61,067 nt of DNA from Microvirga brassicacearum (GTDB lineage: Bacteria > Pseudomonadota > Alphaproteobacteria > Rhizobiales > Beijerinckiaceae): the NCBI RefSeq assembly GCF_008757455.1, contig NZ_VCMV01000003.1:402280-463346 (forward strand), read 5' to 3'. Under the pieces are notes generated by a model. It was not told the DNA's origin and searched no databases. It saw only the letters and a program-made list of their open reading frames with translations. Positions 17,784 to 27,055 of the stretch are shown piece after piece. Both the position numbers and the translations under genes were made by a program. The number at the start of each line of letters is the position of its first letter. Within the stretch, counting starts at the first letter, position 1.

Positions 17784-18524
17784 ATGGCGCTGCTGGAGCT
17801 TCAAGGTATTGCCAAGCACTTCGGTGCTATCGAAGCATTGAAAGGCGTCGATCTCTCCATCCAGGCCGGAGAGGTGGTCGGCCTGATGGGCGACAACGGC
17901 GCCGGCAAATCCACTCTTGTGCGAGTTATCGCGGGGAATTTCCGGCCATCCGAGGGCGAGATCCGGATCGAGGGTCAGACAAAGCACTTCCACAAACCTG
18001 TCGATGCGCGGGCGGAAGGAATCGAGGTGGTCTATCAAGACCTCGCTCTGTGCGACAATCTCACGGCTGCCGCCAACGTTTTTCTCGGCCGCGAGATGAA
18101 GCGTCGGATTGGCCCGATCAAGATACTCGACTATGCGGCCATGTACGCCCGGGTCGCCGAGCTCTTTAGTGAACTCAAGTCGGAGACGCGCCCTCGCGAC
18201 CTCGTCAGGCAGATGTCGGGAGGTCAGCGTCAGGCCGTCGCCATCGCGCGCACCCGCCTCTCCGACGCACGCATCGTACTCATGGACGAGCCGACGGCCG
18301 CGATCAGCGTGCGACAGGTTGCGGAAGTCCTCGGTCTCATCCGGCGGCTGAGGGACAAGGGCATTGCCGTTGTGCTGATCAGCCATCGCATGCCGGATGT
18401 GTTCGCGGTCTCCGATCGCGTCGTAGTCATGCGCCGCGGCACGAAGGTCGCCGACAAATCTGTCAATCAGACCTCCCCTGAAGAGGTCACCGGCCTGATC
18501 ACGGGAGCCATTCACACTGCGTAA
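17784..18524 (+). CDS. Sugar ABC transporter ATP-binding protein, single-domain (FrcA type)
   Basis: 246 residues with one ATPase domain, unlike the double-domain RbsA/XylG proteins; this matches FrcA-like subunits of CUT2 sugar importers. Walker A is GDNGAGKST (about residue 38), the Q-loop is VVYQDLALCDN, the signature is MSGGQRQ, and Walker B is RIVLMDEPTAA with VLISHRM as H-loop. Permease and binding protein follow in the same orientation (gaps 14 and 39 bases). The transported sugar is not evident. Confidence 0.92.
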   Translation: MALLELQGIAKHFGAIEALKGVDLSIQAGEVVGLMGDNGAGKSTLVRVIAGNFRPSEGEIRIEGQTKHFHKPVDARAEGIEVVYQDLALCDNLTAAANVFLGREMKRRIGPIKILDYAAMYARVAELFSELKSETRPRDLVRQMSGGQRQAVAIARTRLSDARIVLMDEPTAAISVRQVAEVLGLIRRLRDKGIAVVLISHRMPDVFAVSDRVVVMRRGTKVADKSVNQTSPEEVTGLITGAIHTA

Positions 18525-18538
18525 CTGACCGAGGGCCC

Positions 18539-19567
18539 ATGACGACGAACTTACCGACCCGTCCGTTCCAGAGCAGCGTCGCGATTGAGGATATCACGGG
18601 CCTCAAGGAACGCAGCCTCGGCCAAAGGTTGCTGGCAAGCCAGCCCTTCTGGGTCACGATCGCGCTCATCATCATGTGCGCGGTGATGACGTGGGATCAA
18701 CCGGATGCCTTTGCCTCGGCGGACAATTTCTACAATATCACCCGCAACTTCGCCTTCATCGGCATCATGGCGGTCGGTATGACCGCGGTGATCCTCACCG
18801 GTGGCATCGACCTCTCGGTGGGATCCCTGATGGGCCTCGTCGGCGTGGTCTGCGGACTTGTCCTGCAAGCCGGGTATCATTGGGCAGCTGCCGTTCTGGC
18901 AGGACTTTTCGCCGGTGGGGCTGCGGGCGCGGTCAACGGCCTGTTGATCGCCTATGTGGGCCTCCCGGCCTTCGTCGTAACGCTCGGCATGCTCTCGGTG
19001 GCTCGCTCGCTTGCAATCGTCCTGTCCGAAAACAAAATGATCTACGAATTCGGGCCCTGGGGCGACACATTCAACGCCCTCGGGGGAGGCTCGGTCCTCG
19101 GCATCGCCAACCCCGTCTGGACGCTGCTGGTCCTTGCTCTCGTTTTCGGCTTCGTTTTCAACGCCACCGCTTGGGGCAACTATCTCTATGCGATCGGCAG
19201 CAACGAGAACGCCGCCCGCCTCACCGGCGTTCCAGTCCGACGGATCAAGTTGCAGGCCTATATCGTCTCCGGCCTGACGGCGGCGCTCGCATCCGTCCTG
19301 ATCGTTGGGTGGCAGGGCTCGGCCATCAATGCCCTCGGGCAGGGTTACGAATTGCGCGTCATCGCCTCGACAGTGATCGGCGGCGCGGACCTTATGGGTG
19401 GCCAGGGAAGCGCGTACGGCGCCGTCGTCGGCGCGGCGCTGATCGAAGTGATCCGCAACTCCCTTCTCATGGCGGGCGTCGATTCCAACTGGCAAGGCGC
19501 CTTCGTCGGCCTCTTCATCGTGTTGGCGGTTCTGCTCCAGCGGATCCGCGGCAAACGTTCGGCTTAA
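18539..19567 (+). CDS. Sugar ABC transporter permease (RbsC/FrcC type)
   Basis: A 342-residue integral membrane protein with eight to ten hydrophobic segments. Family landmarks are GMTAVILTGGIDLSVGSLMGL, split by its hydrophobic core, FVVTLGMLSVARS, and GS..NAARLTGVPV. GAGGGCCC precedes the ATG. With the single-domain ATPase and the following binding protein it completes a CUT2 importer for a monosaccharide or polyol. Confidence 0.92.
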   Translation: MTTNLPTRPFQSSVAIEDITGLKERSLGQRLLASQPFWVTIALIIMCAVMTWDQPDAFASADNFYNITRNFAFIGIMAVGMTAVILTGGIDLSVGSLMGLVGVVCGLVLQAGYHWAAAVLAGLFAGGAAGAVNGLLIAYVGLPAFVVTLGMLSVARSLAIVLSENKMIYEFGPWGDTFNALGGGSVLGIANPVWTLLVLALVFGFVFNATAWGNYLYAIGSNENAARLTGVPVRRIKLQAYIVSGLTAALASVLIVGWQGSAINALGQGYELRVIASTVIGGADLMGGQGSAYGAVVGAALIEVIRNSLLMAGVDSNWQGAFVGLFIVLAVLLQRIRGKRSA

Positions 19568-19606
19568 GAGATGCCGGGCGTCTATAACCAGCAGGAGGAA
19601 CAACCA

Positions 19607-20623
19607 ATGAGAGCTCTAACCCTAGGTGTCGCTACTGCGGCGCTGCTTGTGATGAGTGCCGGCGCCCAGGCGCAGGGCAAGAAATACACCTTCGCGCTTG
19701 TGCCAAAGAACATGAATAACCCGTTCTTCGATCAGGCTCGCGACGGCTGCAAGAAGGCCGAGAAGGAATCGAGTGGCTCGATCGAATGCCTCTATATCGG
19801 CCCTGGCGAGCATGGCGGCGGCGACGAGCAGGTCCAGGTCGTGAACGATCTGATCGCAAAGAAGGTCGACGGCATCGCCGTGTCACCCTCCAACTCGGCT
19901 GCCATGGCAAGAGCGCTCGAGGGCGCAAAGAAGGCTGGCATCCCGGTGCTGACCTGGGACTCGGATCTCCTCGAAAAGGACAAAGCCCTGCGCACTGCCT
20001 ATGTCGGCACCTACAACTACGACATCGGCGTGAATCTGGCGAAGCTAGCCATGCCGCTGAAGCCGCAAGGCGGGACGATCTGCATCCAATCCGGTGGCGC
20101 CGCGGCGTCAAACCACAACGAGCGCATGCAAGGCATTCGGGACACCCTTTCGGGCGCGAAGTCGGCCGCGGCTCCAGGCACCCGGCTGGCAGGTCAAAAC
20201 GGCTGGCGTGAGATAGACGGTTGCCCCCTCTACACCGACGACGATTTTCCGCGTGCGGTCCAACAGATGGAGGATATCCTCGGCAAGAACCCGCAGCTCG
20301 ATGCGTTCATTCCGACCGGCGGCTTCCCGCAATTCATCCCGCAAGCTTATCGCAGAGTCGCCGAAAAGCATAAGGCTCGGATCGACAACGGCTCGCTCGC
20401 GCTCATCGTCGCCGACACCCTCCCGGTGCAGATGGACCTCATGAAGGCGGGCCTTTCGAGGGGGCAGGTCGGTCAGCGTCCGTTCGAGATGGGCTACAAG
20501 ACCATGTTATTCCTCAAGGACATGAAGGACGGCAAGGCGCCGCCCAAGGACCCGACCTATACGGGTCTCGACGTCTGCACGCCTCAGAACGCTGCGACCT
20601 GTATTGGTGGCTCTGGCTCCTAG
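19607..20623 (+). CDS. Periplasmic sugar-binding protein (RbsB type)
   Basis: 338 residues from the ATG at 19607 with AGGAGG 7 bases upstream; an earlier in-frame ATG at 19571 adds 12 residues ahead of the signal peptide and is rejected. Residues 1-22 are the signal peptide (AGAQAQ). The family 4 periplasmic fold is seen in FALVPKNMNNPFFDQARDG, VDGIAVSPSNSAAM and GIPVLTWDSDL. The stop codon TAG lies at the edge of a palindromic element that terminates the operon. Confidence 0.92.
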   Translation: MRALTLGVATAALLVMSAGAQAQGKKYTFALVPKNMNNPFFDQARDGCKKAEKESSGSIECLYIGPGEHGGGDEQVQVVNDLIAKKVDGIAVSPSNSAAMARALEGAKKAGIPVLTWDSDLLEKDKALRTAYVGTYNYDIGVNLAKLAMPLKPQGGTICIQSGGAAASNHNERMQGIRDTLSGAKSAAAPGTRLAGQNGWREIDGCPLYTDDDFPRAVQQMEDILGKNPQLDAFIPTGGFPQFIPQAYRRVAEKHKARIDNGSLALIVADTLPVQMDLMKAGLSRGQVGQRPFEMGYKTMLFLKDMKDGKAPPKDPTYTGLDVCTPQNAATCIGGSGS

Positions 20624-20716
20624 AGCGCTTTCACGTCTGGTGAAATCGCTCTCTTGTTCAGATTTGCCGCGTTTGTCTCCGGCGAAGTGGATCCACTTCG
20701 CCGGAGAATGCTCTAG
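20620..20716. repeat. Palindromic REP/MITE-like intergenic element
   Basis: The 97-base element is bounded by CTAGAGC and GCTCTAG in inverted orientation and contains two hairpins. The first (20624-20654) pairs AGAGCG, TTTCAC with GTGAAA, CGCTCT. The second is the perfect 32-base palindrome at 20676-20707. Its ends supply the TAG stop codons of both convergent genes (20621-20623 plus strand; 20713-20715 minus strand). Its compact, symmetrical design suggests a repeated element of the host genome. Confidence 0.65.
20676..20707. terminator. Bidirectional hairpin between convergent genes
   Basis: Perfectly complementary 14-base arms (starting TCTCCGGCG and ending CGCCGGAGA) close on a GATC centre. 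It lies between the stops of the sugar-binding protein and aldo/keto reductase genes. There is no long T-run, so termination would be factor-assisted, or the hairpin may protect both mRNA 3' ends. Confidence 0.6.
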
Positions 20717-21756
20717 GCAGGTACGGGAGCGTCGGGACGCAGCAACCCTTCTGTCTTGAGGTCCGACCAGAGGGGGCGTGGAATGCGAGCCTTGATGATC
20801 TCAGCATTGCGGTACACCTCTTGGGGCGTCTGCGCACCGGGGATGACGGACACGACCGCCGGATGGCCGAGCGGGAAGCGCAGAGCTGCTTCGATCAGCT
20901 TCACGCCGTGCACGCCACAGACACGCTCGATGCGCGCGACCCGGTCCAGGATCTCCGGCGGCGCGGGCTCGTAGTTGTAGAAGGCTCCGGGTTTCGGTCC
21001 CGTGGCAAGGATGCCGGAATTGTAAGGGCCGCCGAGCACGATTGCGATGTCCCGCTCGCTGCAATACGGCAGAAATGATCCCAGAGCCTCCTGCTCCAGG
21101 AGCGTGTAGCGACCGGCAAGCAGGAAAATGTCGAAATCGCCCTCGCGGGCCATCCTCTCGCAGACCTGCCATTCGTTCACGCCAGCCCCGAGCGCAGCAA
21201 TCACGCCCTGATCGCGCAATGAGGCGAGGGCACGATAGCCGCCGTCCATGAATTCCCGGATACGACGATCGGATGCTTCCTTGGAGCCATGGGTGAACAC
21301 ATCGACGTCATGGCAGAAGAAAATGTCGATGCGGTCGACCCCGATGCGCTCGAACGAATCCTCGATGGAGCGCATCACTCCGTCATAGGAATAGTCAAAG
21401 ATCTCCTGGCGCGCGGGCGTATCGAAGAACTTCCCGATTCCGGTGCGACTCTCGGGCGGACAGATCCGGAGAAGCCGGCCGACCTTGGTCGATAGGACAT
21501 AGCTGTCGCGCGACCGGTCGCGAAGGAAATGGTTGAGGCGAGTCTCGGCAAGACCGAGGCCGTAGAGCGGCGCTGTATCGAAGTAACGGCAGCCCGTATC
21601 CCACGCTGCCTGCAAGGTGGCTTGCGCCATATCCTCCTCGATTGCCTTGTACAGGTTCCCAAGCGGAGCCGTTCCGAAGCCAAGTTCCGTGAAGGACAAG
21701 CTACGACGGGAGCGCGTCGTAAACCGTCGTGGGACTTGAGATTCGGCGCCATTCAT
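20713..21756 (-). CDS. Aldo/keto reductase, aldose 1-dehydrogenase-like
   Basis: A 347-residue (beta/alpha)8 oxidoreductase. The catalytic tetrad is visible: Asp and Tyr in YFDTAPLYGLGLAE, Lys in STKVG, and His in FFCHDVD. The opening ELGFGTAPLGNLY and the long FDYSYDGVMRSIEDSFERIG block match D-threo-aldose/L-fucose 1-dehydrogenases and pyridoxal 4-dehydrogenase-like enzymes. It would oxidise an aldose to its lactone with NAD(P). It is convergent with the sugar ABC operon, which suggests a related sugar, but this is inference. A longer N-terminus is possible. Confidence 0.82.
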   Translation of the reverse strand: MNGAESQVPRRFTTRSRRSLSFTELGFGTAPLGNLYKAIEEDMAQATLQAAWDTGCRYFDTAPLYGLGLAETRLNHFLRDRSRDSYVLSTKVGRLLRICPPESRTGIGKFFDTPARQEIFDYSYDGVMRSIEDSFERIGVDRIDIFFCHDVDVFTHGSKEASDRRIREFMDGGYRALASLRDQGVIAALGAGVNEWQVCERMAREGDFDIFLLAGRYTLLEQEALGSFLPYCSERDIAIVLGGPYNSGILATGPKPGAFYNYEPAPPEILDRVARIERVCGVHGVKLIEAALRFPLGHPAVVSVIPGAQTPQEVYRNAEIIKARIPRPLWSDLKTEGLLRPDAPVPA

Positions 21757-22277
21757 GGTCCCGCCGCTCCGTTTGTCTGCGGACGCTAGCGTAGCAGGAT
21801 TGGACGTCGGCGATAGTCGCGATGGCGACCGAAATCAGGCACAGTGCGTTTCCGTAGTCAACTTGACCGGTGGCCCTGGAGCCGTTGATATTCCGCACCC
21901 GAAGCTAGGCGGCCGATGGGCTCGCTTGGCTGGCTCTGCTGCGATTGATTGTCCTGAGCAACGCCCTCCGAACGCTCACCGATCTCGATCCGGCGCGGCC
22001 TCAATGCCTCAGGGATCTCTCGGACGGAGCTGGCTCGCAGGAGACTTGAAGTCGAGCATAGGCCGGGCCCGGCGCTTGATCCCCGATGATCTTGCTCGAT
22101 GCGATTGTTCAGGGTTTGGTTTTTAAGGATCCGGATTGGCATCAGCTTGGGTCGGGCGCGCTCCCGCAATCAATGGCTGATGTCGCAGGAAACAACGGCT
22201 CTCGATTGGTCCGGCTTCGGTCGATAACGAGCTATCGGGCACCTTCCAGAGAACGCCGGTGGTCATGGGAGGCGGAT
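21757..22277. other. No gene recognised
   Basis: About 520 bases between the aldo/keto reductase start and the exonuclease relic. A frame runs through 22086-22277 into the relic but has no recognisable content, and it precedes the better start at 22278. No RNA gene or repeat was identified. Confidence 0.45.
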
Positions 22278-22987
22278 TTGGTCGATAAGAAGCAAGCGGA
22301 TCCCGTCTTCCTCGACTTCGAAGCCTCATCTCTGGGAAAGCACAGCTACCCGATCGAGGTCGGATGGGTGTCTGCTTCCGGGGATGAGGAGAGCCACCTC
22401 ATCAGGCCCGCTCCGTCGTGGACGGATTGGGCAGCAGATGCCGAGTCTATCCATCGCCTCTCTCGCGATCGCCTCGTGGAGGAGGGCGCCCGGTCGAGGA
22501 AGTGGGACGACGCATGATCGCTGTTCTGACCGGCCCCGGACTCTATGCGACCGCACCCTCTTGGGATGGACGCTGGCTCAGTCGATTGCTGCGGGCCGCA
22601 GGCCTGCCCCGACATGCGCTACGATTGCAGGGTTCGGACCAGGCCCATCGGGAGGCGACGGTCGAAATACTGCGGGTGGCCAATATCCCGCCAGAGCTCC
22701 ATGACGGGATCTTTCGGCAGATTTTGGCAAGCGCACGCCGCGTCGATGACGATCGCGGGCCGCCGACGCATCGCGCCCTCGCGGATGCCCGGCGCGAGCA
22801 GCGTGTGTGGCACGATGTCCGTCGCATCGCGGAGGAGGCAGCCGCACGATTGCCAAGCAACATAGCATCTTGCGGCGCAGGGGTTGCTCCAATGGTTGGG
22901 TCGGGTTTTGATGGCACAAGATGCCCGGGGAGACCGTTTGATCGAGTTGCGGCCGCTAGCATCAGGCGAGAAAGGGAAATCGCATGA
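22278..22987 (+). pseudogene. Frameshifted DEDDh 3'-5' exonuclease gene
   Basis: The first frame, from a TTG at 22278 with GGGAGG 5 bases upstream, encodes DPVFLDFEASSLGKHSYPIE (first D-x-E catalytic pair) and continues to SIHRLSRDRLVEEGA. Near 22490 the frame shifts. The second frame reads PVEEVGRRM, then APSWDGRWLSRLL (second Asp) and THRALADARREQ (His and last Asp). All four DEDDh residues are therefore present but split over two frames. It is either a recent pseudogene or a base-call error. The second frame runs on to 22987 with a tail that looks non-homologous after about 22840. Confidence 0.75.
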
Positions 22988-23051
22988 ATGTTCGCATTAC
23001 TGACAATGGCGATCCGAACAATGGCGATCCGAATTTCGCCGGGCGACCGGC

Positions 23052-24119
23052 ATGACGGGCAAGGCGACAAAAAAGTCGGACGGTCCGCGCGGCCTTGCCG
23101 GCCCCAATGCGGAGAAGTCCCTCTCGTTGGCTCTGCAAGGTGGCGGCGCGCACGGTGCTTTCACCTGGGGCGTCCTCGATCATCTTCTTGAAGACGGGCG
23201 ACTTTCGATTGAGGCGATTACGGGAACGAGCGCAGGAGCGCTGAATGCCATCGTTCTGCTCGAAGGCTGGGTCGAAGGCGGACCGGAGGGCGCTCGCGCG
23301 CAACTGCGCCAGTTCTGGAAGCGGGTCAGTCTGGACGGGGACCTCTCCCCCATTCAGCGCTCGCTCTTCGACAGGTTTCTGGGCTACTGGAACGCCGACG
23401 GATCACCGGGCCATTTGTGGCTCGACGCGTGGTCGCGCGTGGCGAGCCCTTACGACTTGAACCCGCTCGATATCAATCCCCTCCGCGACGCCTTGAGCGA
23501 GTTGATCGATTTTGAGCGGGTCCACGCGTGTGTGGATACAAAGCTCTTCGTAGCCGCCACGAATGTCTGGTCAGGAAAAATTCGGATCTTCAACGCGCCG
23601 GAGCTCACCGTCGATCATGTCCTGGCTTCCACATGCCTGCCGATGCTTTTCAAAGCTGTCGAAATCGATGGCGAGCCGTATTGGGACGGAGGTTATTCGG
23701 GAAATCCGGCGCTCTTCCCACTTTTCTACGAGACCCGGGGCGATGACATCCTGCTGGTGCAGATCAATCCACTTGAGCGCCGTTCTACTCCTCGAACGAC
23801 GCAAGAAATTCAGAACCGTCTTACCGAGATCACCTTCAACTCGAATCTCTTGCACGAACTTAGAGCCATCGAATTCGTCACGCGGCTGATCGACGAGGGC
23901 AAGCTTTCGTCCAAGGAATACAAGCGCGTTTTCATGCATCGCCTCCATGGTGGTCCCAAACTGGACGCCTTTGCGGCCTCGTCACGCATGAAGGCCGGTT
24001 GGGATTTCTTCAAGGAACTGAGGGATCTTGGCCGCGCCGCTGCGCGAAGCTGGCTGTCGGATCACTACGAGGCCATCGGAACGCACAGCACGCTCGATTT
24101 GCCGAATACCTATTCGTGA
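23052..24119 (+). CDS. Patatin-like phospholipase family protein
   Basis: A 355-residue acyl hydrolase. The oxyanion hole is LALQGGGAHGAFTWGVL (residues 27-42), the nucleophile serine is S60 in GTSAG, and the dyad aspartate is D212 in the YWDGGYSGNP motif. These are all the catalytic elements of patatins. The protein is slightly longer than minimal patatins and has no signal peptide or membrane segment, so it is probably cytosolic or membrane-associated. It should hydrolyse phospholipid or thioester acyl groups. It stands alone between the broken exonuclease and the helicase. Confidence 0.9.
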   Translation: MTGKATKKSDGPRGLAGPNAEKSLSLALQGGGAHGAFTWGVLDHLLEDGRLSIEAITGTSAGALNAIVLLEGWVEGGPEGARAQLRQFWKRVSLDGDLSPIQRSLFDRFLGYWNADGSPGHLWLDAWSRVASPYDLNPLDINPLRDALSELIDFERVHACVDTKLFVAATNVWSGKIRIFNAPELTVDHVLASTCLPMLFKAVEIDGEPYWDGGYSGNPALFPLFYETRGDDILLVQINPLERRSTPRTTQEIQNRLTEITFNSNLLHELRAIEFVTRLIDEGKLSSKEYKRVFMHRLHGGPKLDAFAASSRMKAGWDFFKELRDLGRAAARSWLSDHYEAIGTHSTLDLPNTYS

Positions 24120-24316
24120 GTTTCGAGAGGCAGCTCTCGCGTGAACGCACCTTCGTCTATCAGGCTGCGGCAGATTTACCTGTCGGCTGCGCGCCACCGA
24201 CCCGCCACCGGGATACTCGATTCTGGTCACGCTCGACTTCGGCCGCAACTCAAGCTCAGCGGTTGCGAACAAATCAGAAACAGGAATACTGCCTGATCGA
24301 GGAGATCGATTCGCCC

Positions 24317-26395
24317 GTGTCCGTCAACGCGACCTATCTGGAGAAGCTCAACCCGCAACAGCGCCGGGCGGTCGAGCATGGGACGGAGGGAATGGGACAG
24401 GGCAGGGGCCGTCCGCTTCTCGTGATTGCTGGCGCCGGATCGGGCAAGACAAACACTCTGGCCCATCGCGTGGCCCATCTGATGGTCGGTGGCGCCGATC
24501 CTCGTCGGATCCTCCTTCTGACGTTTTCACGCCGGGCGGCTGCAGAGATGGCGCGCCGCGTTCAGCGGATTTCATCGCATGTCATGGGACAGGATGCCCG
24601 CATGATGACGCACGCCCTGACCTGGGCTGGCACCTTTCACGGCATCGGCGCCAGACTGCTACGGGATTACGCGCTCGGGATCGGACTGGATCCTGCCTTT
24701 TCCATCCACGATCGCGAGGACTCGGCCGACCTGATCAATCTCGTTCGCCATGAGCTCGGATTCTCCAAAACGGCGAGCCGGTTCCCGGCGAAAGGAACTT
24801 GTCTGTCAATCTACTCCCGCTGCGTCAATGCCGAGATGGCGATTGAAGAGGTACTGAGAACCTCCTTCCCATGGTGTGCAGGATGGGCTGCCGAATTGCG
24901 CCAGCTTTTCGCCGCCTATGTTGAAGCCAAGCAACGCCAGAATGTCCTCGATTATGATGACCTCCTGCTCTACTGGGCACAGATGACGGCTGAACCGTCT
25001 ATCGCGGCAGAACTCGGTGGCCGCTTCGACCACGTGCTTGTCGACGAGTACCAGGACACCAACCGGCTCCAGTCCTCGATCCTTCTGGCTCTGAAACCTG
25101 ATGGGCATGGCCTCACGGTCGTCGGAGACGACGCCCAGTCGATCTATTCGTTTCGGGCAGCCACGGTCCGAAACATTCTTGATTTTCCCTCGCACTTCTC
25201 TCCTCCGTCCGAAATCATCACGCTCGACCAGAATTATCGCTCGAGCCAACCCATCCTGGCCGCCGCCAACGCGGTAATTGAGCTCGCCTCCGAGCGTTTT
25301 ACAAAGAACCTCTGGAGCGAGAGATCTTCCGCGGAGAAGCCGCAATTGGTAGCGGTTCCGAACGAAGCCGAGCAGGCCCAATATGTGGTCGAATGCGTAT
25401 TGCAGAATCGAGAGAGCGGCATCGTCCTCAAGCAACAGGCCGTTCTCTTTCGCACCTCGTCCCACAGTGGACCGCTCGAAGTGGAGCTGATCCGTCGGAA
25501 TATTCCATTCGTCAAATTCGGTGGCCTCAAGTTTCTTGATGCCGCTCATATCAAAGACGTGCTGGCATTGCTGCGGTTCGTCCAGAACCCGCGCGATCGC
25601 GTCGCTGGTTTTAGATTGATGCATCTCCTGCCGGGCGTCGGACCGTCTTCGGCACAAAGAGTGCTCGACCTCATGGCCAAGGCGCCTGATCCCGTGACGG
25701 CACTGCTGGAAGCTCCTGCGCCACCCCGTGCAGGCGACGATTGGCGATCATTCGTCGAGACCATAGAGCAGCTCCGCGCGGGCATGGTCGGCTGGCCGGC
25801 AGAACTTGAACGAGTGCGGACTTGGTATGAGCCTCATCTCGAGCGAATACATGAGGATGCATCTGCCCGCAGAGCCGACCTTGTCCAGCTCGAGCAGATT
25901 GCCGGCGGGTATCCCTCGCGGGAACGTTTCCTGACCGAGCTCACTCTCGATCCGCCGGACGCGACGAGCGATCAGGCTGGCGTGCCTCTGCTTGACGAGG
26001 ACTATCTGATTCTCTCGACCATTCATTCCGCCAAGGGTCAGGAATGGAAGTCGGTCTTTGTCCTGAACGCTGTCGACGGCTGCATCCCGTCAGACCTGGG
26101 CACCGGTACCACTGCCGAGATCGAAGAGGAGCGACGGCTGCTCTATGTTGCCATGACGCGGGCCAAGGATAATCTGCACCTGATGGTCCCACAGCGCTTT
26201 TTCACGCATCAGCAATCGGCAACCGGCGATCGGCACGTCTACGCCGCCAGAACACGTTTCATTCCCAGCGCGCTCCTGAAATTTTTCGAGAGGGTGTCAT
26301 GGCCGGTGGCGGCTTCAGACTCTGACGTGACACGCTCGCTGAATAACGACGTTCGTATCGATATCGGGGCCCGGATGCGAGGAATGTGGCGCTGA
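24317..26395 (+). CDS. ATP-dependent helicase, UvrD/PcrA/Rep-like (SF1A)
   Basis: 692 residues from the GTG at 24317; the open frame extends further upstream over the patatin gene end, but homology begins with LEKLNPQQRRAVEH. Motifs: Walker A AGAGSGKT (residues 38-45), Ia LLLTFSRRAA, II VDEYQDT (242-248), III GDDAQSIYSFR, IV LDQNYRSS, V STIHSAKGQEW, VI VAMTRAKD. It unwinds DNA 3'-5' during repair or replication restart. The C-terminal tail past motif VI is unusual in sequence, ending RIDIGARMRGMWR. The chosen start lies 12 bases after GAGGAG and is uncertain. Confidence 0.88.
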   Translation: MSVNATYLEKLNPQQRRAVEHGTEGMGQGRGRPLLVIAGAGSGKTNTLAHRVAHLMVGGADPRRILLLTFSRRAAAEMARRVQRISSHVMGQDARMMTHALTWAGTFHGIGARLLRDYALGIGLDPAFSIHDREDSADLINLVRHELGFSKTASRFPAKGTCLSIYSRCVNAEMAIEEVLRTSFPWCAGWAAELRQLFAAYVEAKQRQNVLDYDDLLLYWAQMTAEPSIAAELGGRFDHVLVDEYQDTNRLQSSILLALKPDGHGLTVVGDDAQSIYSFRAATVRNILDFPSHFSPPSEIITLDQNYRSSQPILAAANAVIELASERFTKNLWSERSSAEKPQLVAVPNEAEQAQYVVECVLQNRESGIVLKQQAVLFRTSSHSGPLEVELIRRNIPFVKFGGLKFLDAAHIKDVLALLRFVQNPRDRVAGFRLMHLLPGVGPSSAQRVLDLMAKAPDPVTALLEAPAPPRAGDDWRSFVETIEQLRAGMVGWPAELERVRTWYEPHLERIHEDASARRADLVQLEQIAGGYPSRERFLTELTLDPPDATSDQAGVPLLDEDYLILSTIHSAKGQEWKSVFVLNAVDGCIPSDLGTGTTAEIEEERRLLYVAMTRAKDNLHLMVPQRFFTHQQSATGDRHVYAARTRFIPSALLKFFERVSWPVAASDSDVTRSLNNDVRIDIGARMRGMWR

Positions 26396-26563
26396 GGCAA
26401 GAGTTACCTGCGGTCACTATAAGCCGCCCTTACGTGACGAGCGGCGGTTCTCCTATTTCCGCAAACTCCGGCACGCAGGCTTCTTCCGAGAGTGCAACAT
26501 CCGGACAGGATTCGGACCAAACTCTGCTGTTGGGCGCCCCTGTCGATGTGCATCGAAGGTCGG

Positions 26564-27028
26564 TCAGGTTGCAGGTGGAAGTTGACCATCGGGCGTGTAC
26601 TTATCGACTGCCTCGGGCAATTCCCGGGAAAGTCGGGCCAGGAGTTCCTCGCGAGACAGCCCCGTCTGTTGCGATAGCGTCGCTAGTACATCCGGTCCGA
26701 TCGCTTGTTCGAGTTGCTGGGGAGCAACCGCTTGATTAGGGCCCGTATTGACCCAAGAATCGACCACTTCGCGTTGTCCGCTCTGGGTGAACCGCTCCAC
26801 GAGCTCGCCAAGTCCGCCGCCAAGCAAGTTGCCCACGCTTGTGCCTTCCAGAGCACCACTCAGATTGCCAAGCATCCCGCCTGGCCCATCTGACTGACTG
26901 CCCTGCGACCGAGTTCCGGTATGTTTTGCTATTCCCCCAAGCATTTCAGCGAGCTTGTCTCGGTTCTGAAAGCCTGCCACCGCAAGCAAACCTAATAGGG
27001 CCGTCATCGACGGGAATCCGCGACTCAT
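26564..27028 (-). CDS. YidB-like (DUF937) protein
   Basis: 154 residues. It opens with a short hydrophobic helix (MTALLGLLAVAGFQNRD), passes through a Gly/Ser/Gln-rich linker with the LGNLSGAL...GNLLGGGLGELVERF block, and ends in the conserved WVNTGPNQAVAPQQLEQAIG and LARLSRELPEAVDKYTPDG segments typical of YidB/DUF937 proteins. The function of the family is unclear. GAGGAGA precedes the ATG. A GGAAC-N16-TGTT sequence upstream suggests control by the EcfG-type general stress sigma factor. Confidence 0.8.
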   Translation of the reverse strand: MSRGFPSMTALLGLLAVAGFQNRDKLAEMLGGIAKHTGTRSQGSQSDGPGGMLGNLSGALEGTSVGNLLGGGLGELVERFTQSGQREVVDSWVNTGPNQAVAPQQLEQAIGPDVLATLSQQTGLSREELLARLSRELPEAVDKYTPDGQLPPAT

Positions 27029-27055
27029 TTTGCTCTCCTCACTGCTGCCGAAAAC

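Noticed and set aside
22988..23040. Short repeat AATGGCGATCCGAA seen twice
   Set aside because: Only two adjacent 15-base copies before the patatin start; too few for an iteron set or CRISPR. No CRISPR array was found anywhere in the window.
22278..26395. Exonuclease, patatin-like phospholipase and UvrD-like helicase in a row, suggestive of an antiviral defence island
   Set aside because: No nucleotide cyclase, sensor or reverse transcriptase is linked; gaps of 64 and 197 bases separate the genes; the exonuclease is broken; and each protein looks like a general family member. Association alone is not evidence of a defence system.
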